From Mucilaginibacter aquatilis (GTDB lineage Bacteria > Bacteroidota > Bacteroidia > Sphingobacteriales > Sphingobacteriaceae), in NCBI RefSeq assembly GCF_009755275.1, contig NZ_WQLA01000003.1:665310-729309 (forward strand): a stretch of DNA of 64,000 bases. The letters are read 5' to 3'. The position numbers and the translations under genes were made by a program. Shown here in pieces: positions 44,555-53,333 of this stretch. The stretch's first letter is position 1. Each line of letters starts with the position of its first letter. Under the pieces are notes generated by a model. The model ran no database searches, had not been told where the DNA came from, and saw only the letters and a program-made list of their open reading frames with translations.

Positions 44555-45910
44555 ATGAAGTTATACCTTGCTTTCCTTATCCCGATTTTAATCGGCGCAT
44601 GTAAATCGGCTGATAAGCATGTGGAATCTGTAAACGATATCAAAAGCAATATTTTAAAGAGCATTCCGAAGGTTAAAATTTCTGATAATATCGTATCCAT
44701 CACCAATTTTGGCGCTAAAGGTGATTCGGTTACCGATAATAAACCAGCGTTTGACAAAGCTCTTAAAACATGCAAGGAAAAGAACGGTTGTAAGCTAAGT
44801 GTTCCGGCAGGAACGTATTTAGTAAATGGCCCTATTCATCTTTCATCAAATACATCAATTGATTTAAATGATGGAGCTAAGCTCGTTTTTGGAACTAACG
44901 CGCATGATTATTTACCGGCCGTTGCAACCAGTTGGGAAGGAACTTTTCTATACAATTATAGTCCCCTTATTTACGCTTATAAGGCCAGCAACGTTGCCAT
45001 TACCGGTAAAGGAACCATTGACGGAAACGGCGCAAACGGCTTTAGTAAGTGGTATGATTTGCAAAAGGCCGACCAGCAATTAAGCAGGCAAATGAACCAC
45101 GATGGTACTCCGGTTAATAAACGAATGTTTGGCAAAGGGCACTTTTTACGCCCACAACTCATTCAGTTTTATGAGTGCAAAAACGTTTTGGTTGAGGGAG
45201 TAAAGATTATTAACTCCCCGTTTTGGTCAGTACACTTTTTAAAGTCAGAAAATATAACCGCACGCAAAGTTAAATTCAATGCATTCAACAGAAACAACGA
45301 CGGTTTTGATCCTGAATATTCACGGAACGTATTTATTGAAGATATCGACTTCAATAATAGTGATGATAACGTAGCAATAAAAGCCGGTCGCGATCATGAG
45401 GGCCGTAAAACTGCTGCTCCCTGCGAAAATATAATAATTCGCAACTGCAGGTTTAAAGGCCTACATGGCGTTGTAATTGGCAGTGAAATGTCGGCAGGTG
45501 TACAAAACGTTTTTGTAGAAAACTGCACTTACGCCGGCGACTGTAAAAGGGGAATTTACTTAAAGTCAAATGCTGACCGTGGCGGGTTTATTCGTAAAGT
45601 ATACGTAAATAATCTAACGTTCGGTAAGGTTGAGGATGGTATCTATATCACCTCCAATTATCATGGCGAAGGTAAAGGGCATGTAACAGATATCAGCCAG
45701 GTTTACTTCAATAATATCAAATTTAACAATGCTGCAAATTCTGGCTTAGTTATACAGGGGTACCCAGGCAAAAAAGTAAATAATATAAATTTTTCAAACA
45801 TCAGTATTGACACATGCGCCAACGCTATAAGTTTCACTAACGCCGAAAACATCATACTTGGCAATCTCATAATTGGTAAACAAGCCACTACCCCATCTGC
45901 TGCAAAGTAA
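44555..45910 (+). CDS. GH28 family glycoside hydrolase (polygalacturonase-like) lipoprotein
   Basis: The 451-residue protein has a lipobox (LIGACKS) and a right-handed beta-helix of GH28. The GH28 motifs are present: SITNFGAKGDSVTDN at the start of the helix, RNNDGFDPEYS, NSDDNVAIKAGRDHEG (catalytic Asp pair), LHGVVIGSEMSAG and RGIYLKSNADRGG. GH28 enzymes cleave alpha-galacturonosyl or rhamnogalacturonan-type linkages by inversion. It lies alone, with no SusC/SusD or other CAZyme beside it, so it is not in a usual polysaccharide utilisation locus here. Confidence 0.92.
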   Translation: MKLYLAFLIPILIGACKSADKHVESVNDIKSNILKSIPKVKISDNIVSITNFGAKGDSVTDNKPAFDKALKTCKEKNGCKLSVPAGTYLVNGPIHLSSNTSIDLNDGAKLVFGTNAHDYLPAVATSWEGTFLYNYSPLIYAYKASNVAITGKGTIDGNGANGFSKWYDLQKADQQLSRQMNHDGTPVNKRMFGKGHFLRPQLIQFYECKNVLVEGVKIINSPFWSVHFLKSENITARKVKFNAFNRNNDGFDPEYSRNVFIEDIDFNNSDDNVAIKAGRDHEGRKTAAPCENIIIRNCRFKGLHGVVIGSEMSAGVQNVFVENCTYAGDCKRGIYLKSNADRGGFIRKVYVNNLTFGKVEDGIYITSNYHGEGKGHVTDISQVYFNNIKFNNAANSGLVIQGYPGKKVNNINFSNISIDTCANAISFTNAENIILGNLIIGKQATTPSAAK

Positions 45911-45928
45911 AAGCTCAATTAAATTTTA

Positions 45929-47755
45929 ATGAATCCTTATTTTAAGAACCTGGTAACTTCACTCGATGCCGAACGCCAGGCCGATGCCCTATCATTTGCT
46001 GCGCTTACCAACGGTACAGGCGCTGCACAACGCCGCACGTTAGGTTTATGTTGGTATCCGGTTGCCATTCGCAGTACCGAACCAGCACGCGGTGACTATA
46101 CCAGTATTGAAGTTGAGCGTACTACGCATAAAGATGTTTCGCATCAAATTCGTTTTGGCAGCTCTGTGGCTCTGTTCTCTAATCATGATGATAATGATCG
46201 CATCAATGGTACAGTTAGCTACGTAGGTACCGACAGGATGCGAATTACCTTGCTGACGGATGAACTACCGGATTGGGCAAGCGATGGCAAATTAGGTGTT
46301 GATTTGTTATTTGATGCATACAGCTATGATGAAATGACAGCGGCGCTCAAAACCGCAGGCAAGCTCGAAGCACCGATAGTGAACATACTTACCGGCCAGG
46401 CAAAGGCGACCTTTTCAACCACAATATCGTATACCAACAATGCTTTGAACCAATGGCAGCAAATGGCTGTGGCTAAAATTTTGGCAGCACAGCAATTAGC
46501 TATAGTTCATGGTCCGCCGGGTACAGGCAAAACCACCACCTTGGTTGCCGCCATAAATGAGTTGATTAAGCAGGGCGAGTCGCAAATATTGGTGGTTGCG
46601 CCCAGCAATACAGCTGTTGATATGCTGAGCGAAAAGCTATCATCCACAGGTCTTAATGTGTTACGTATTGGTAATTCTGTACGGGTAAGTGATTCTTTAC
46701 AACGGCTTACGCTTGATAGGAAGATAGCCGGCCACGAACAGATAAAAGATATTAAGAAGCTGAAAAAACAGGCGTCTGAGTATAAAAACATGGCTCATAA
46801 GTATAAGCGTAGCTTCGGCCGCGCCGAAAGGGAACAACGCAAAGCTTTGTTTAACGAGGCCCACCGCATAATGCGCGATGTTGCCAAAATTGAGGAATTT
46901 TTAAGCGATGATGTTATAAGCAAAGCACAAGTTATTACTGCTACACTGGTAGGAGCCAATCATTACACCATTAAAAACCGTGTATTTAATACGGTTATAA
47001 TTGATGAGGCTGGCCAGGCACTTGAACCCGCAACCTGGATACCTGTTTTAAAAGCTAACAGGGTAATAATGGCCGGAGATCACCTTCAGCTCCCTCCCAC
47101 TGTAAAATCTCCTGACAGTGACTTAGTCAATACCTTACTTGAGAAGTGTGTTGCCAGGCACCCTGAGGCAGTTGTGTTACTACAGGAACAGTACCGCATG
47201 AATGAAAAAATTATGCAGTTTCCATCGGCAGAGTTTTACGATAATAAACTTATTGCCCATGCATCGGTAAGCAACAGGCTTTTGAGTAACGGCGATAAAC
47301 CATTTACATTTATTGATACCGCAGGTGCAGGTTATGAAGAACAGGCTGAAGGTACCAGCACCGTAAACAATGAAGAAGCTGCATTTATAGCCCGACATAT
47401 ACAAAGCCGCAATTACGATGGAGCAAGTGTGGCAGTAATAGCGCCTTACAAAGAACAGGTGTTGCTTTTAAAAAACCTGCTTACAGGTACCAACGTTGAA
47501 ATAAATACGGTTGATGGCTTCCAGGGTCAGGAACGTGATGTTGTTTACATTTCATTAACCCGTAGTAATAGTGATGGTAGCATCGGTTTCCTGACAGATT
47601 TAAGGCGTATGAACGTAGCTATCACACGTGCAAAATGCAAAGTAGTTTTAGTAGGCGATAGCGCCACCCTGGCAAAACATAAATTTTATAGTGATTTGAT
47701 TAAATATGCCGAGGACATTGGCGGGTATGAAAGTGTATGGGAGTATCAGGCATAA
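45929..47755 (+). CDS. IGHMBP2/UPF1-like SF1 helicase
   Basis: The 608-residue protein has an N-terminal OB/stalk-like region, then SF1B motifs: GPPGTGKTTT near residue 194, VIIDEAGQALEPATW near 355, MAGDHLQLPPTVKS, LQEQYRMNEKIM near 420, TVDGFQGQERDVVYIS near 528 and DLRRMNVAITRAK near 560. It is a DNA or RNA 5'-3' helicase of the IGHMBP2 type common in Bacteroidota, presumably housekeeping. It begins 18 bases after the GH28 gene on the same strand. Confidence 0.92.
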   Translation: MNPYFKNLVTSLDAERQADALSFAALTNGTGAAQRRTLGLCWYPVAIRSTEPARGDYTSIEVERTTHKDVSHQIRFGSSVALFSNHDDNDRINGTVSYVGTDRMRITLLTDELPDWASDGKLGVDLLFDAYSYDEMTAALKTAGKLEAPIVNILTGQAKATFSTTISYTNNALNQWQQMAVAKILAAQQLAIVHGPPGTGKTTTLVAAINELIKQGESQILVVAPSNTAVDMLSEKLSSTGLNVLRIGNSVRVSDSLQRLTLDRKIAGHEQIKDIKKLKKQASEYKNMAHKYKRSFGRAEREQRKALFNEAHRIMRDVAKIEEFLSDDVISKAQVITATLVGANHYTIKNRVFNTVIIDEAGQALEPATWIPVLKANRVIMAGDHLQLPPTVKSPDSDLVNTLLEKCVARHPEAVVLLQEQYRMNEKIMQFPSAEFYDNKLIAHASVSNRLLSNGDKPFTFIDTAGAGYEEQAEGTSTVNNEEAAFIARHIQSRNYDGASVAVIAPYKEQVLLLKNLLTGTNVEINTVDGFQGQERDVVYISLTRSNSDGSIGFLTDLRRMNVAITRAKCKVVLVGDSATLAKHKFYSDLIKYAEDIGGYESVWEYQA

Positions 47756-47766
47756 AGTAACTTAAT

Positions 47767-47797
47767 AAAAAAGCCTCCCTTTCGGGAGGCTTTTTTT
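47767..47797. terminator. Bidirectional intrinsic terminator
   Basis: AAAAAA then GCCTCCC, loop TTTC, GGGAGGC and seven T, a perfect hairpin between the convergent helicase and the small coiled-coil gene. Confidence 0.9.
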
Positions 47798-47798
47798 A

Positions 47799-48089
47799 TT
47801 AGATGTTATTAATGGCTTCTTGTTCTTTCAAGGCCTGAATATTGTTTTTGCTATTGAAATCATCGGTTTCGTTAGCAAAGTCGGCTAGTATTGATGCAAT
47901 GTTATCGAGGTTGTCTGCCACACGCTGGTGCATTTCAGGCAAATCTTTTTCCAACCGTTTATTGCCTAAGTCAATATTGTCAACTTCAATTTTTCCCAGT
48001 TTCTGAATTACTGCTTGCTGACTGTTCCTCAAATCTTCAAGTTCGTGAACAATCTTTTCCATTAATTCCGCTTTTTTCAACTTATCCAT
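47799..48089 (-). CDS. Small predicted coiled-coil protein
   Basis: The 96-residue protein is almost all alpha-helix with heptad-like spacing (LKKAELMEKIVHELEDLRNSQ, VADNLDNIASILADFANETDD). No signal peptide, cysteine or membrane segment occurs. It resembles short hypothetical helical proteins near cell-envelope genes in Bacteroidota but no family is recognised. It is divergent from the TPR gene at 48188. Confidence 0.6.
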   Translation of the reverse strand: MDKLKKAELMEKIVHELEDLRNSQQAVIQKLGKIEVDNIDLGNKRLEKDLPEMHQRVADNLDNIASILADFANETDDFNSKNNIQALKEQEAINNI

Positions 48090-48187
48090 TTCAATTAAAG
48101 ATTGGTTTCAGCATTAAGAATAGATTTTTTGCAAAATAGTTTGAATTATAATTTATAACTAATACTTTAGTTGACAAATCGAAGGCA

Positions 48188-49342
48188 ATGAAAACACTCT
48201 TTTTTTTATTTATTGTGCTTTTTGCAGGTAGTTTTACAGCAAATACTTTCGCCCAAAAAATTAATGAAACACAATTATTGGAGTATTATCAAAACCAAAA
48301 ATTTTTGGAAGCGGCCAATTATTTAAAAAGTAATTATACTGAACCTGTTACTGATGTTACTGCCTTATCGCGCCTGGCCTATGCATCACAAATGGCCGGT
48401 AAGCTTACCGATGCTGAACTGTATTACAAACGCTTATTTGATATTGACAGTTCAAGGCTTTCGGTACTGAACAGCCTGGCCGGAATAAATTTGCGCAGGA
48501 GCAATTACAAAAAGGCAAATGACTACTACCAGCGTATTATAAAAGTTGATAGTACAAACTTCTACATTTATACACAGCTCGCTCGCATCAGCATGTTTAC
48601 CGGCGATACACTTGGCTACGTTAACTCTCTTATTAAGGCTAACAAACTTAATCCCGAAGATGCCGATGTAGCCTCTGACCTGAGTAACGAGTTAGTTAAT
48701 CGTAAAAAATTTGCTAACGCCCAATATATCCTTAGCCGAGCCATAGCGGCTGATTCACAAAATGTTGTTTTATTGCAAAGTTTATTAAAGCTTACGCACG
48801 CGCAATCAAAGTGGCCCGAAACCATTGCAACCGGCCTGCAATTATTACAACTGGGAGACGGTAGTTACCCTACCGCAATTAAGTTGGGGCAGGCATACTA
48901 CAAAATAAAAAACTATGTATGTTGCCTTGAGGTTTTGGCGGGCATGCCCGAAATGCAGCAAAACGAAACATCTTTTTACTACATGGGCTTAAGTTATAAA
49001 GCACTTAAAAAATATGCAAAGGCTATAAGCTACCTTGAAAAAGCAATCAGCGATGGTATATCTCCGGCAATACCCACTTATTACGGCGAAATTGCAAACA
49101 GCTTTCAGGAATCAAAGCACTTTAAAAAAGCCGAACTAAACTACCAGAAAGGTTTGGAGTTTGCCGAACGTCCGTTGCTACTATATTCGCTGGCTACGCT
49201 TTACGACGCCGACTTAAAAAATAAAGCAAAAGCAATAAAATATTATAAAAAGTACCTCGCAACCAATCCGCCTGCCATGCAGCAGGTTTATATTGATTAT
49301 ACTAAAACACGAATAGGTACACTTGCTGGCACGGCCAATTAG
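48188..49342 (+). CDS. Secreted TPR-repeat protein
   Basis: The 384-residue protein has a signal peptide (MKTLFFLFIVLFAGSFTANTFA) and about eight TPR motifs, for example AGKLTDAELYYKRLFDID, SNYKKANDYYQRIIKVDS, KYAKAISYLEKAISDG and KHFKKAELNYQKGLEFAE. It is presumably periplasmic and acts as a protein-protein scaffold. No enzyme domain is present. It ends overlapping the ribE stop by four bases in convergent orientation. Confidence 0.85.
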   Translation: MKTLFFLFIVLFAGSFTANTFAQKINETQLLEYYQNQKFLEAANYLKSNYTEPVTDVTALSRLAYASQMAGKLTDAELYYKRLFDIDSSRLSVLNSLAGINLRRSNYKKANDYYQRIIKVDSTNFYIYTQLARISMFTGDTLGYVNSLIKANKLNPEDADVASDLSNELVNRKKFANAQYILSRAIAADSQNVVLLQSLLKLTHAQSKWPETIATGLQLLQLGDGSYPTAIKLGQAYYKIKNYVCCLEVLAGMPEMQQNETSFYYMGLSYKALKKYAKAISYLEKAISDGISPAIPTYYGEIANSFQESKHFKKAELNYQKGLEFAERPLLLYSLATLYDADLKNKAKAIKYYKKYLATNPPAMQQVYIDYTKTRIGTLAGTAN

Positions 49343-49923
49343 CGTTGCATTAACCGGGCAACATATTTACCTATAATATCAAACTCAAGGTTAACCACAT
49401 CACCTTCGCGTACGTTTTGCAAATTGGTATGCTCATAAGTATAAGGGATGATAGCAACCGAAAAATTGTCAGCCTGTGAATTAACCACGGTAAGGCTTAT
49501 GCCGTTAATGCATATTGAACCCTTTTCAACGGTAACATTACCTTTAGAGGTATCATATGTAAAGGTATATTCCCAGCTGCCATCAAGTGCCTTAAAGCCG
49601 CTGCAAACAGCAGTTTGATCAACGTGCCCTTGTACAATGTGTCCATCAAGACGGGCATTCATCTGCATACAACGTTCAAGATTCACCAAGGCACCAACTT
49701 CCAAATTGCCGATGTTTGACTTTTTAAGCGTTTCGTCGATAGCTGTAACAGTATGGCTGCCATTGGTAACAGCTACTACAGTAAGGCATACACCGTTATG
49801 GGCTACCGACTGGTCAATTTTCAATTCAGAGGATATATCGCTTTCAACGGTTATGTGTACATTTCCGCTTTCATGCTCAAGCTTGGCCACCCGGCCCAGG
49901 GTTTCAATTATTCCGGTAAACAT
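49339..49923 (-). CDS. ribE: Riboflavin synthase (alpha chain)
   Basis: The 194-residue protein has the internally duplicated lumazine-binding fold. The first half starts MFTGIIETLGRVAKLE and contains SVAHNGVCLTVV; the second has LDGHIVQGHVDQTA and SICINGISLTVV. It dismutates two 6,7-dimethyl-8-ribityllumazine to riboflavin. Length is normal. It is a lone rib gene here. Confidence 0.95.
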   Translation of the reverse strand: MFTGIIETLGRVAKLEHESGNVHITVESDISSELKIDQSVAHNGVCLTVVAVTNGSHTVTAIDETLKKSNIGNLEVGALVNLERCMQMNARLDGHIVQGHVDQTAVCSGFKALDGSWEYTFTYDTSKGNVTVEKGSICINGISLTVVNSQADNFSVAIIPYTYEHTNLQNVREGDVVNLEFDIIGKYVARLMQR

Positions 49924-50095
49924 TTAAATTTCTGTGTACTTAAATAAATATACAAGTGTTTATTCAAGACCAAAACTAACTATAATCTTACCACCTTTTA
50001 TCAGGTGTGCATCATTATCAATATATTTAATTACGCAAGAAACGGGTTGGAAACGAAAACGTGCTAACTTAGTTTTGCTGTTATTAGATATTGAA

Positions 50096-50965
50096 ATGGA
50101 AACGCAGAACGAAACAGATTACAAAAGGATTGCCGATGCGATTGAATTTTTGAAGTTAAACTTTAAAAGCCAGCCTGCTTTGGATGAGGTAGCAGCACAT
50201 GTAAATTTAAGTCCGTTTCACTTTCAGCGTATGTTTACAGATTGGGCAGGCGTATCACCTAAGCAGTTTATAAGCTACCTTACCCTTGAACACGCAAAAT
50301 CTATTCTTGCTAACAAACAAGCCTCACTATTTGATACCGCCTTGGAAACTGGACTGTCAAGTTCCGGAAGGCTACATGATTTGTTTGTTAAGATAGAAGG
50401 AATGACGCCCGGCGAATACAGGAACGGTGGTGAACAGCTTACTATAAATCATAGTTTCGCTCAAAGTCCTTTCGGGCGTTTACTCGTTGCTTCAACTCCC
50501 AAAGGCGTGTGTTATATGGCCTTTGCCGATGAAGATGATCAGCTTGCCATTACGTTGCTTAAAAAGCGCTATCCTAACGCCAATTATTTACCGTCTACTG
50601 ATGGTCATCAACAAAATGCCATGCTATTATTTAAGCATAATTGGAGTAGCTTGCCTGCTATAAAACTCCACCTCAAAGGCACTCCTTTTCAGCTTAAAGT
50701 TTGGCAAACGCTGCTCACCGTACCTGTAGGTGGGTTGATTACCTACGGACGTTTAGCAGCTCAATTGCATAGCCCTACTGCCAGTCGAGCGGTGGGTACA
50801 GCAGTCGGCGATAACCCGATAGCGTTTCTTATACCTTGCCACCGCGTAATTCGCTCAACCGGCGAAATTGGTCAATATCATTGGGGCGCTACCCGTAAGA
50901 ATGCCATGATTGGCTGGGAGGCATCAAGGTTTTCAATTAGTAATTCATCCGATGAAATTATTTAA
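50096..50965 (+). CDS. ada: AraC-type regulator fused to O6-methylguanine-DNA methyltransferase (Ada-like)
   Basis: From the ATG at 50096 the protein has 289 residues: an AraC helix-turn-helix pair at about 1-105 (LDEVAAHVNLSPFHFQRMFTDW and SLFDTALETGLSSSGRLHDLF) and a methyltransferase domain with PCHRVIR containing the acceptor Cys. It lacks the N-terminal zinc-bound methylphosphotriester domain of E. coli Ada. It removes O6-alkylguanine and likely activates repair genes. A longer frame upstream adds a 54-residue segment of no recognisable kind. The stop overlaps the alkB start by 14 bases. Confidence 0.92.
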   Translation: METQNETDYKRIADAIEFLKLNFKSQPALDEVAAHVNLSPFHFQRMFTDWAGVSPKQFISYLTLEHAKSILANKQASLFDTALETGLSSSGRLHDLFVKIEGMTPGEYRNGGEQLTINHSFAQSPFGRLLVASTPKGVCYMAFADEDDQLAITLLKKRYPNANYLPSTDGHQQNAMLLFKHNWSSLPAIKLHLKGTPFQLKVWQTLLTVPVGGLITYGRLAAQLHSPTASRAVGTAVGDNPIAFLIPCHRVIRSTGEIGQYHWGATRKNAMIGWEASRFSISNSSDEII

Positions 50966-51554
50966 TAACAACGTGCAGAATTTGCTGCCTTATGATGGAG
51001 AAGCTATATACCATGAGGGTGTGTTGGATCCCATTGAGGCCGACAAATACTTTGATATATTTTTAAAAGAAATTGCCTGGGTAAACGATGAAGCCATTAT
51101 GTTTGGCCGGCGCATTATCACCAAAAGGAAAGTTGCCTGGTACGGAGACGCTGATTATAAATACAGTTATTCAAGAATAGACAGGCATGCGTTGCCATGG
51201 ATTGATAGCCTTAGAATGATTAAACAACAAATTGAGGAAACATGCGGTAAAACATTTAATTCCTGTTTGTTAAATTTATATCATAATGGCAGTGAAGGTA
51301 TGTCTTGGCATAGTGACGACGAAAAGGAATTAGGTAATGATCCGATTATAGCATCTTTGAGCTTAGGAGTAAATCGAAAGTTTTCGTTCAAACATAAGCA
51401 AACGAAAGCTACCGTTTCATTAGCGCTCAATCATGGTAGTGTGCTTTTGATGCAAGGGTCAACGCAACATTATTGGTTACATTCTCTGCCTAAATCAACA
51501 AAAATCACTGGTCCACGCATAAACCTTACATTTCGTAATATCATTGGTGGGTAA
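50952..51554 (+). CDS. alkB: AlkB-type alpha-ketoglutarate-dependent DNA dealkylase
   Basis: The 200-residue protein, started at ATG 50952, has the Fe(II)/2OG dioxygenase residues: MSWHSDDEKELG (HxD), LNHGSVLLMQGSTQHYWLHSL (distal His) and PRINLTFR (2OG-binding Arg). It repairs N1-methyladenine and N3-methylcytosine by oxidative demethylation. The 14-base overlap with the Ada-like gene and the shared pathway support one operon for the adaptive response to alkylation. Confidence 0.93.
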   Translation: MKLFNNNVQNLLPYDGEAIYHEGVLDPIEADKYFDIFLKEIAWVNDEAIMFGRRIITKRKVAWYGDADYKYSYSRIDRHALPWIDSLRMIKQQIEETCGKTFNSCLLNLYHNGSEGMSWHSDDEKELGNDPIIASLSLGVNRKFSFKHKQTKATVSLALNHGSVLLMQGSTQHYWLHSLPKSTKITGPRINLTFRNIIGG

Positions 51555-51856
51555 AATAACTTATTGAGTCGTTATAACTTGTTCGTATATATTATCATGA
51601 TTTTTTATAATATATTGTTTATAAAATAGATATGTGATTTATGTCGATAATCACTATACGTAAAGAAAGATGTAATTTGCCATTACTACGCTTGCAAATA
51701 GGCCTAATTGCCTCCTTCGTTTTTAATTACCTGCCTTACTTTGATAAGTTAAAAAACCTATTAAAACAAGTTCATAAATCCTATTACATCATTTTTGTGA
51801 ACGGAAACGCAGGCTGAAGAAGCTGCTAGTTTTATACGACATACAATGAAGCATAA
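51555..51856. other. Intergenic stretch with a possible short ORF
   Basis: About 300 bases between alkB and the DEAD-box gene. Apart from the short ORF at 51641 and a terminator at the right end, I see no recognisable feature. It is AT-rich. Confidence 0.55.
51641..51817 (+). CDS. Possible 58-residue protein
   Basis: An ATG at 51641 opens a 58-codon frame (starting MSIITIRKERCNLPLLRLQ) with a hydrophobic stretch IGLIASFVFNYLPYF and basic C-terminal part. There is no homologue I recognise, and a normal-looking AT-rich upstream region. It may be chance. Confidence 0.25.
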   Translation: MSIITIRKERCNLPLLRLQIGLIASFVFNYLPYFDKLKNLLKQVHKSYYIIFVNGNAG

Positions 51857-51884
51857 AAAAAGCCCGGTATTCAACCGGGCTTGT
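51857..51884 (-). terminator. Intrinsic terminator of the DEAD-box gene
   Basis: Stem AAGCCCGGT / ACCGGGCTT with a 5-base loop followed on the minus strand by a T-run; two bases beyond the stop codon. Confidence 0.85.
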
Positions 51885-51885
51885 A

Positions 51886-53193
51886 TCAACCATACTTTTT
51901 CTTTTTAGTCATCTTAGCCTTTTCGCCCGAACTGTAGTTGTACGTTTTAGCGTTTTTGGCTTTTTTTTCATGGAATGCTGCCCCCCGTTCATTTTCATCC
52001 GGCTTTGCATTTCCCGCTTCTGCATCTTCCGGTGTTTTCCTCCGTTCCTTTTCAATAATAAGGTCTTCCGGTAATTCAGCAACCTGAATTTTACTTCCTA
52101 TTGCCTGCTCTATTTTGCGCACCCCGTTCAGTTCGAGATCGGTTACAAAAGTAAGTGCCATAATTTCTGTTTCCTCTGCTTCGTTGCCTTTTTTAACTCT
52201 TGTAAGGTATGTCTCAGCATCCTGTGGTAGTTCAAAATGGAGCAGAAAAGGAACGTCTTGTAATGGAAGCTCACCTACATCTTCGTTAACCACCAAAAGC
52301 GTGCGCGCGTTATCATCAGCTAAAAAAGCTTCTACAGAATCAAAGCCAGTATAATCATAAAACCACGAACTAAATAGAGACACAGAGCTGTTATTGCGTG
52401 TTTGAAGGGTTTTGTATAGTTTTTCAGCAGTTTGCCGGGTGTTTACAAATACCACCGTTTTGGTGAACAGGTCCTCATCCTGCATAAACAAACGCAACAA
52501 ATTTACCTTGGTACCAAAGTTAGGTACATGATATAATAGCTGGTCGATAGTTTCAAACGCCTGCTCTCTCATTTCCTCAACCTCAATGGTTGCCGGCTGG
52601 CGCATAAACGGGCTTATCATACGTTCCAGTTTATCGTGCATCACTTCGGTAAACACCAGGTGCTGTCCTTTTTGAATACTTTGAGCAAGCTCGTTAACCG
52701 GTAATTGCAATCCCTGTTTAACAATTAGGTCGGCATCATCAACCACCAATAAATCTACAGTGTTTAGGTTGAGCCCTAATTTTAGGTAAATTGCTCGAGC
52801 GCGGTCAGGTGTTGCCACCACAATATCGGCACCTTCGGCCATATCGTCCATTTGCACTTCGGTGCTACCAGCTGCATGCAGCCCCACCAAACGTATTGAT
52901 TTATTGGTATTGAGCTGGTCAAATTGTTCTAACACCGCATCAACGCTCTCTGCATCTGGCACAAGCACCAGCACGCGGGTTATACCATCGGCTGCGTAAG
53001 TAAAACGGTTAAGTATACCTGTAATATAAGTGGTAGTTTTGCCACAACCATGCGGACCGATGGCTATAACATCCTGCCCGCCAATTATGCGGGATAACGT
53101 TTTTTGTTGAATATCGGTTGGGCCGTCAAAGCCTGCTTCTGTTAAAGCACGCACCAAACCCTTTTTAAGTTTTAATTTTTCTGCCCAGGCCAT
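51886..53193 (-). CDS. DEAD-box-like RNA helicase with degenerate motifs
   Basis: The 435-residue protein is laid out like a DEAD-box helicase. The Q-motif FDGPTDIQ and Walker A GPHGCGKTT are good, Walker B reads VVDDADL (DDAD for DEAD), motif III reads TEV (for SAT), and the C-terminal domain keeps VVFVNTRQTAEKLY. The usual motif V and VI (TD..RG, HRxGRxGR) are not recognisable; the region reads LLVVNEDVGELPLQ and ETYLTRVKKG. A basic tail (KKAKNAKTYNYSSGEKAK) could bind RNA. It may be a structural rather than catalytic family member. Confidence 0.8.
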   Translation of the reverse strand: MAWAEKLKLKKGLVRALTEAGFDGPTDIQQKTLSRIIGGQDVIAIGPHGCGKTTTYITGILNRFTYAADGITRVLVLVPDAESVDAVLEQFDQLNTNKSIRLVGLHAAGSTEVQMDDMAEGADIVVATPDRARAIYLKLGLNLNTVDLLVVDDADLIVKQGLQLPVNELAQSIQKGQHLVFTEVMHDKLERMISPFMRQPATIEVEEMREQAFETIDQLLYHVPNFGTKVNLLRLFMQDEDLFTKTVVFVNTRQTAEKLYKTLQTRNNSSVSLFSSWFYDYTGFDSVEAFLADDNARTLLVVNEDVGELPLQDVPFLLHFELPQDAETYLTRVKKGNEAEETEIMALTFVTDLELNGVRKIEQAIGSKIQVAELPEDLIIEKERRKTPEDAEAGNAKPDENERGAAFHEKKAKNAKTYNYSSGEKAKMTKKKKYG

Positions 53194-53333
53194 TCGTAGT
53201 CTCGCTTTTAAAAAGAAAGTAAAATTACCTTTTTTAGTTGGGATGATGGATAAGAAATTTTGGGCCTAACCGAACGAATAATTACATCAGTTTAAAGAAG
53301 ATTTAATCAGTAATTGCAGACTACAAAGGGCAT

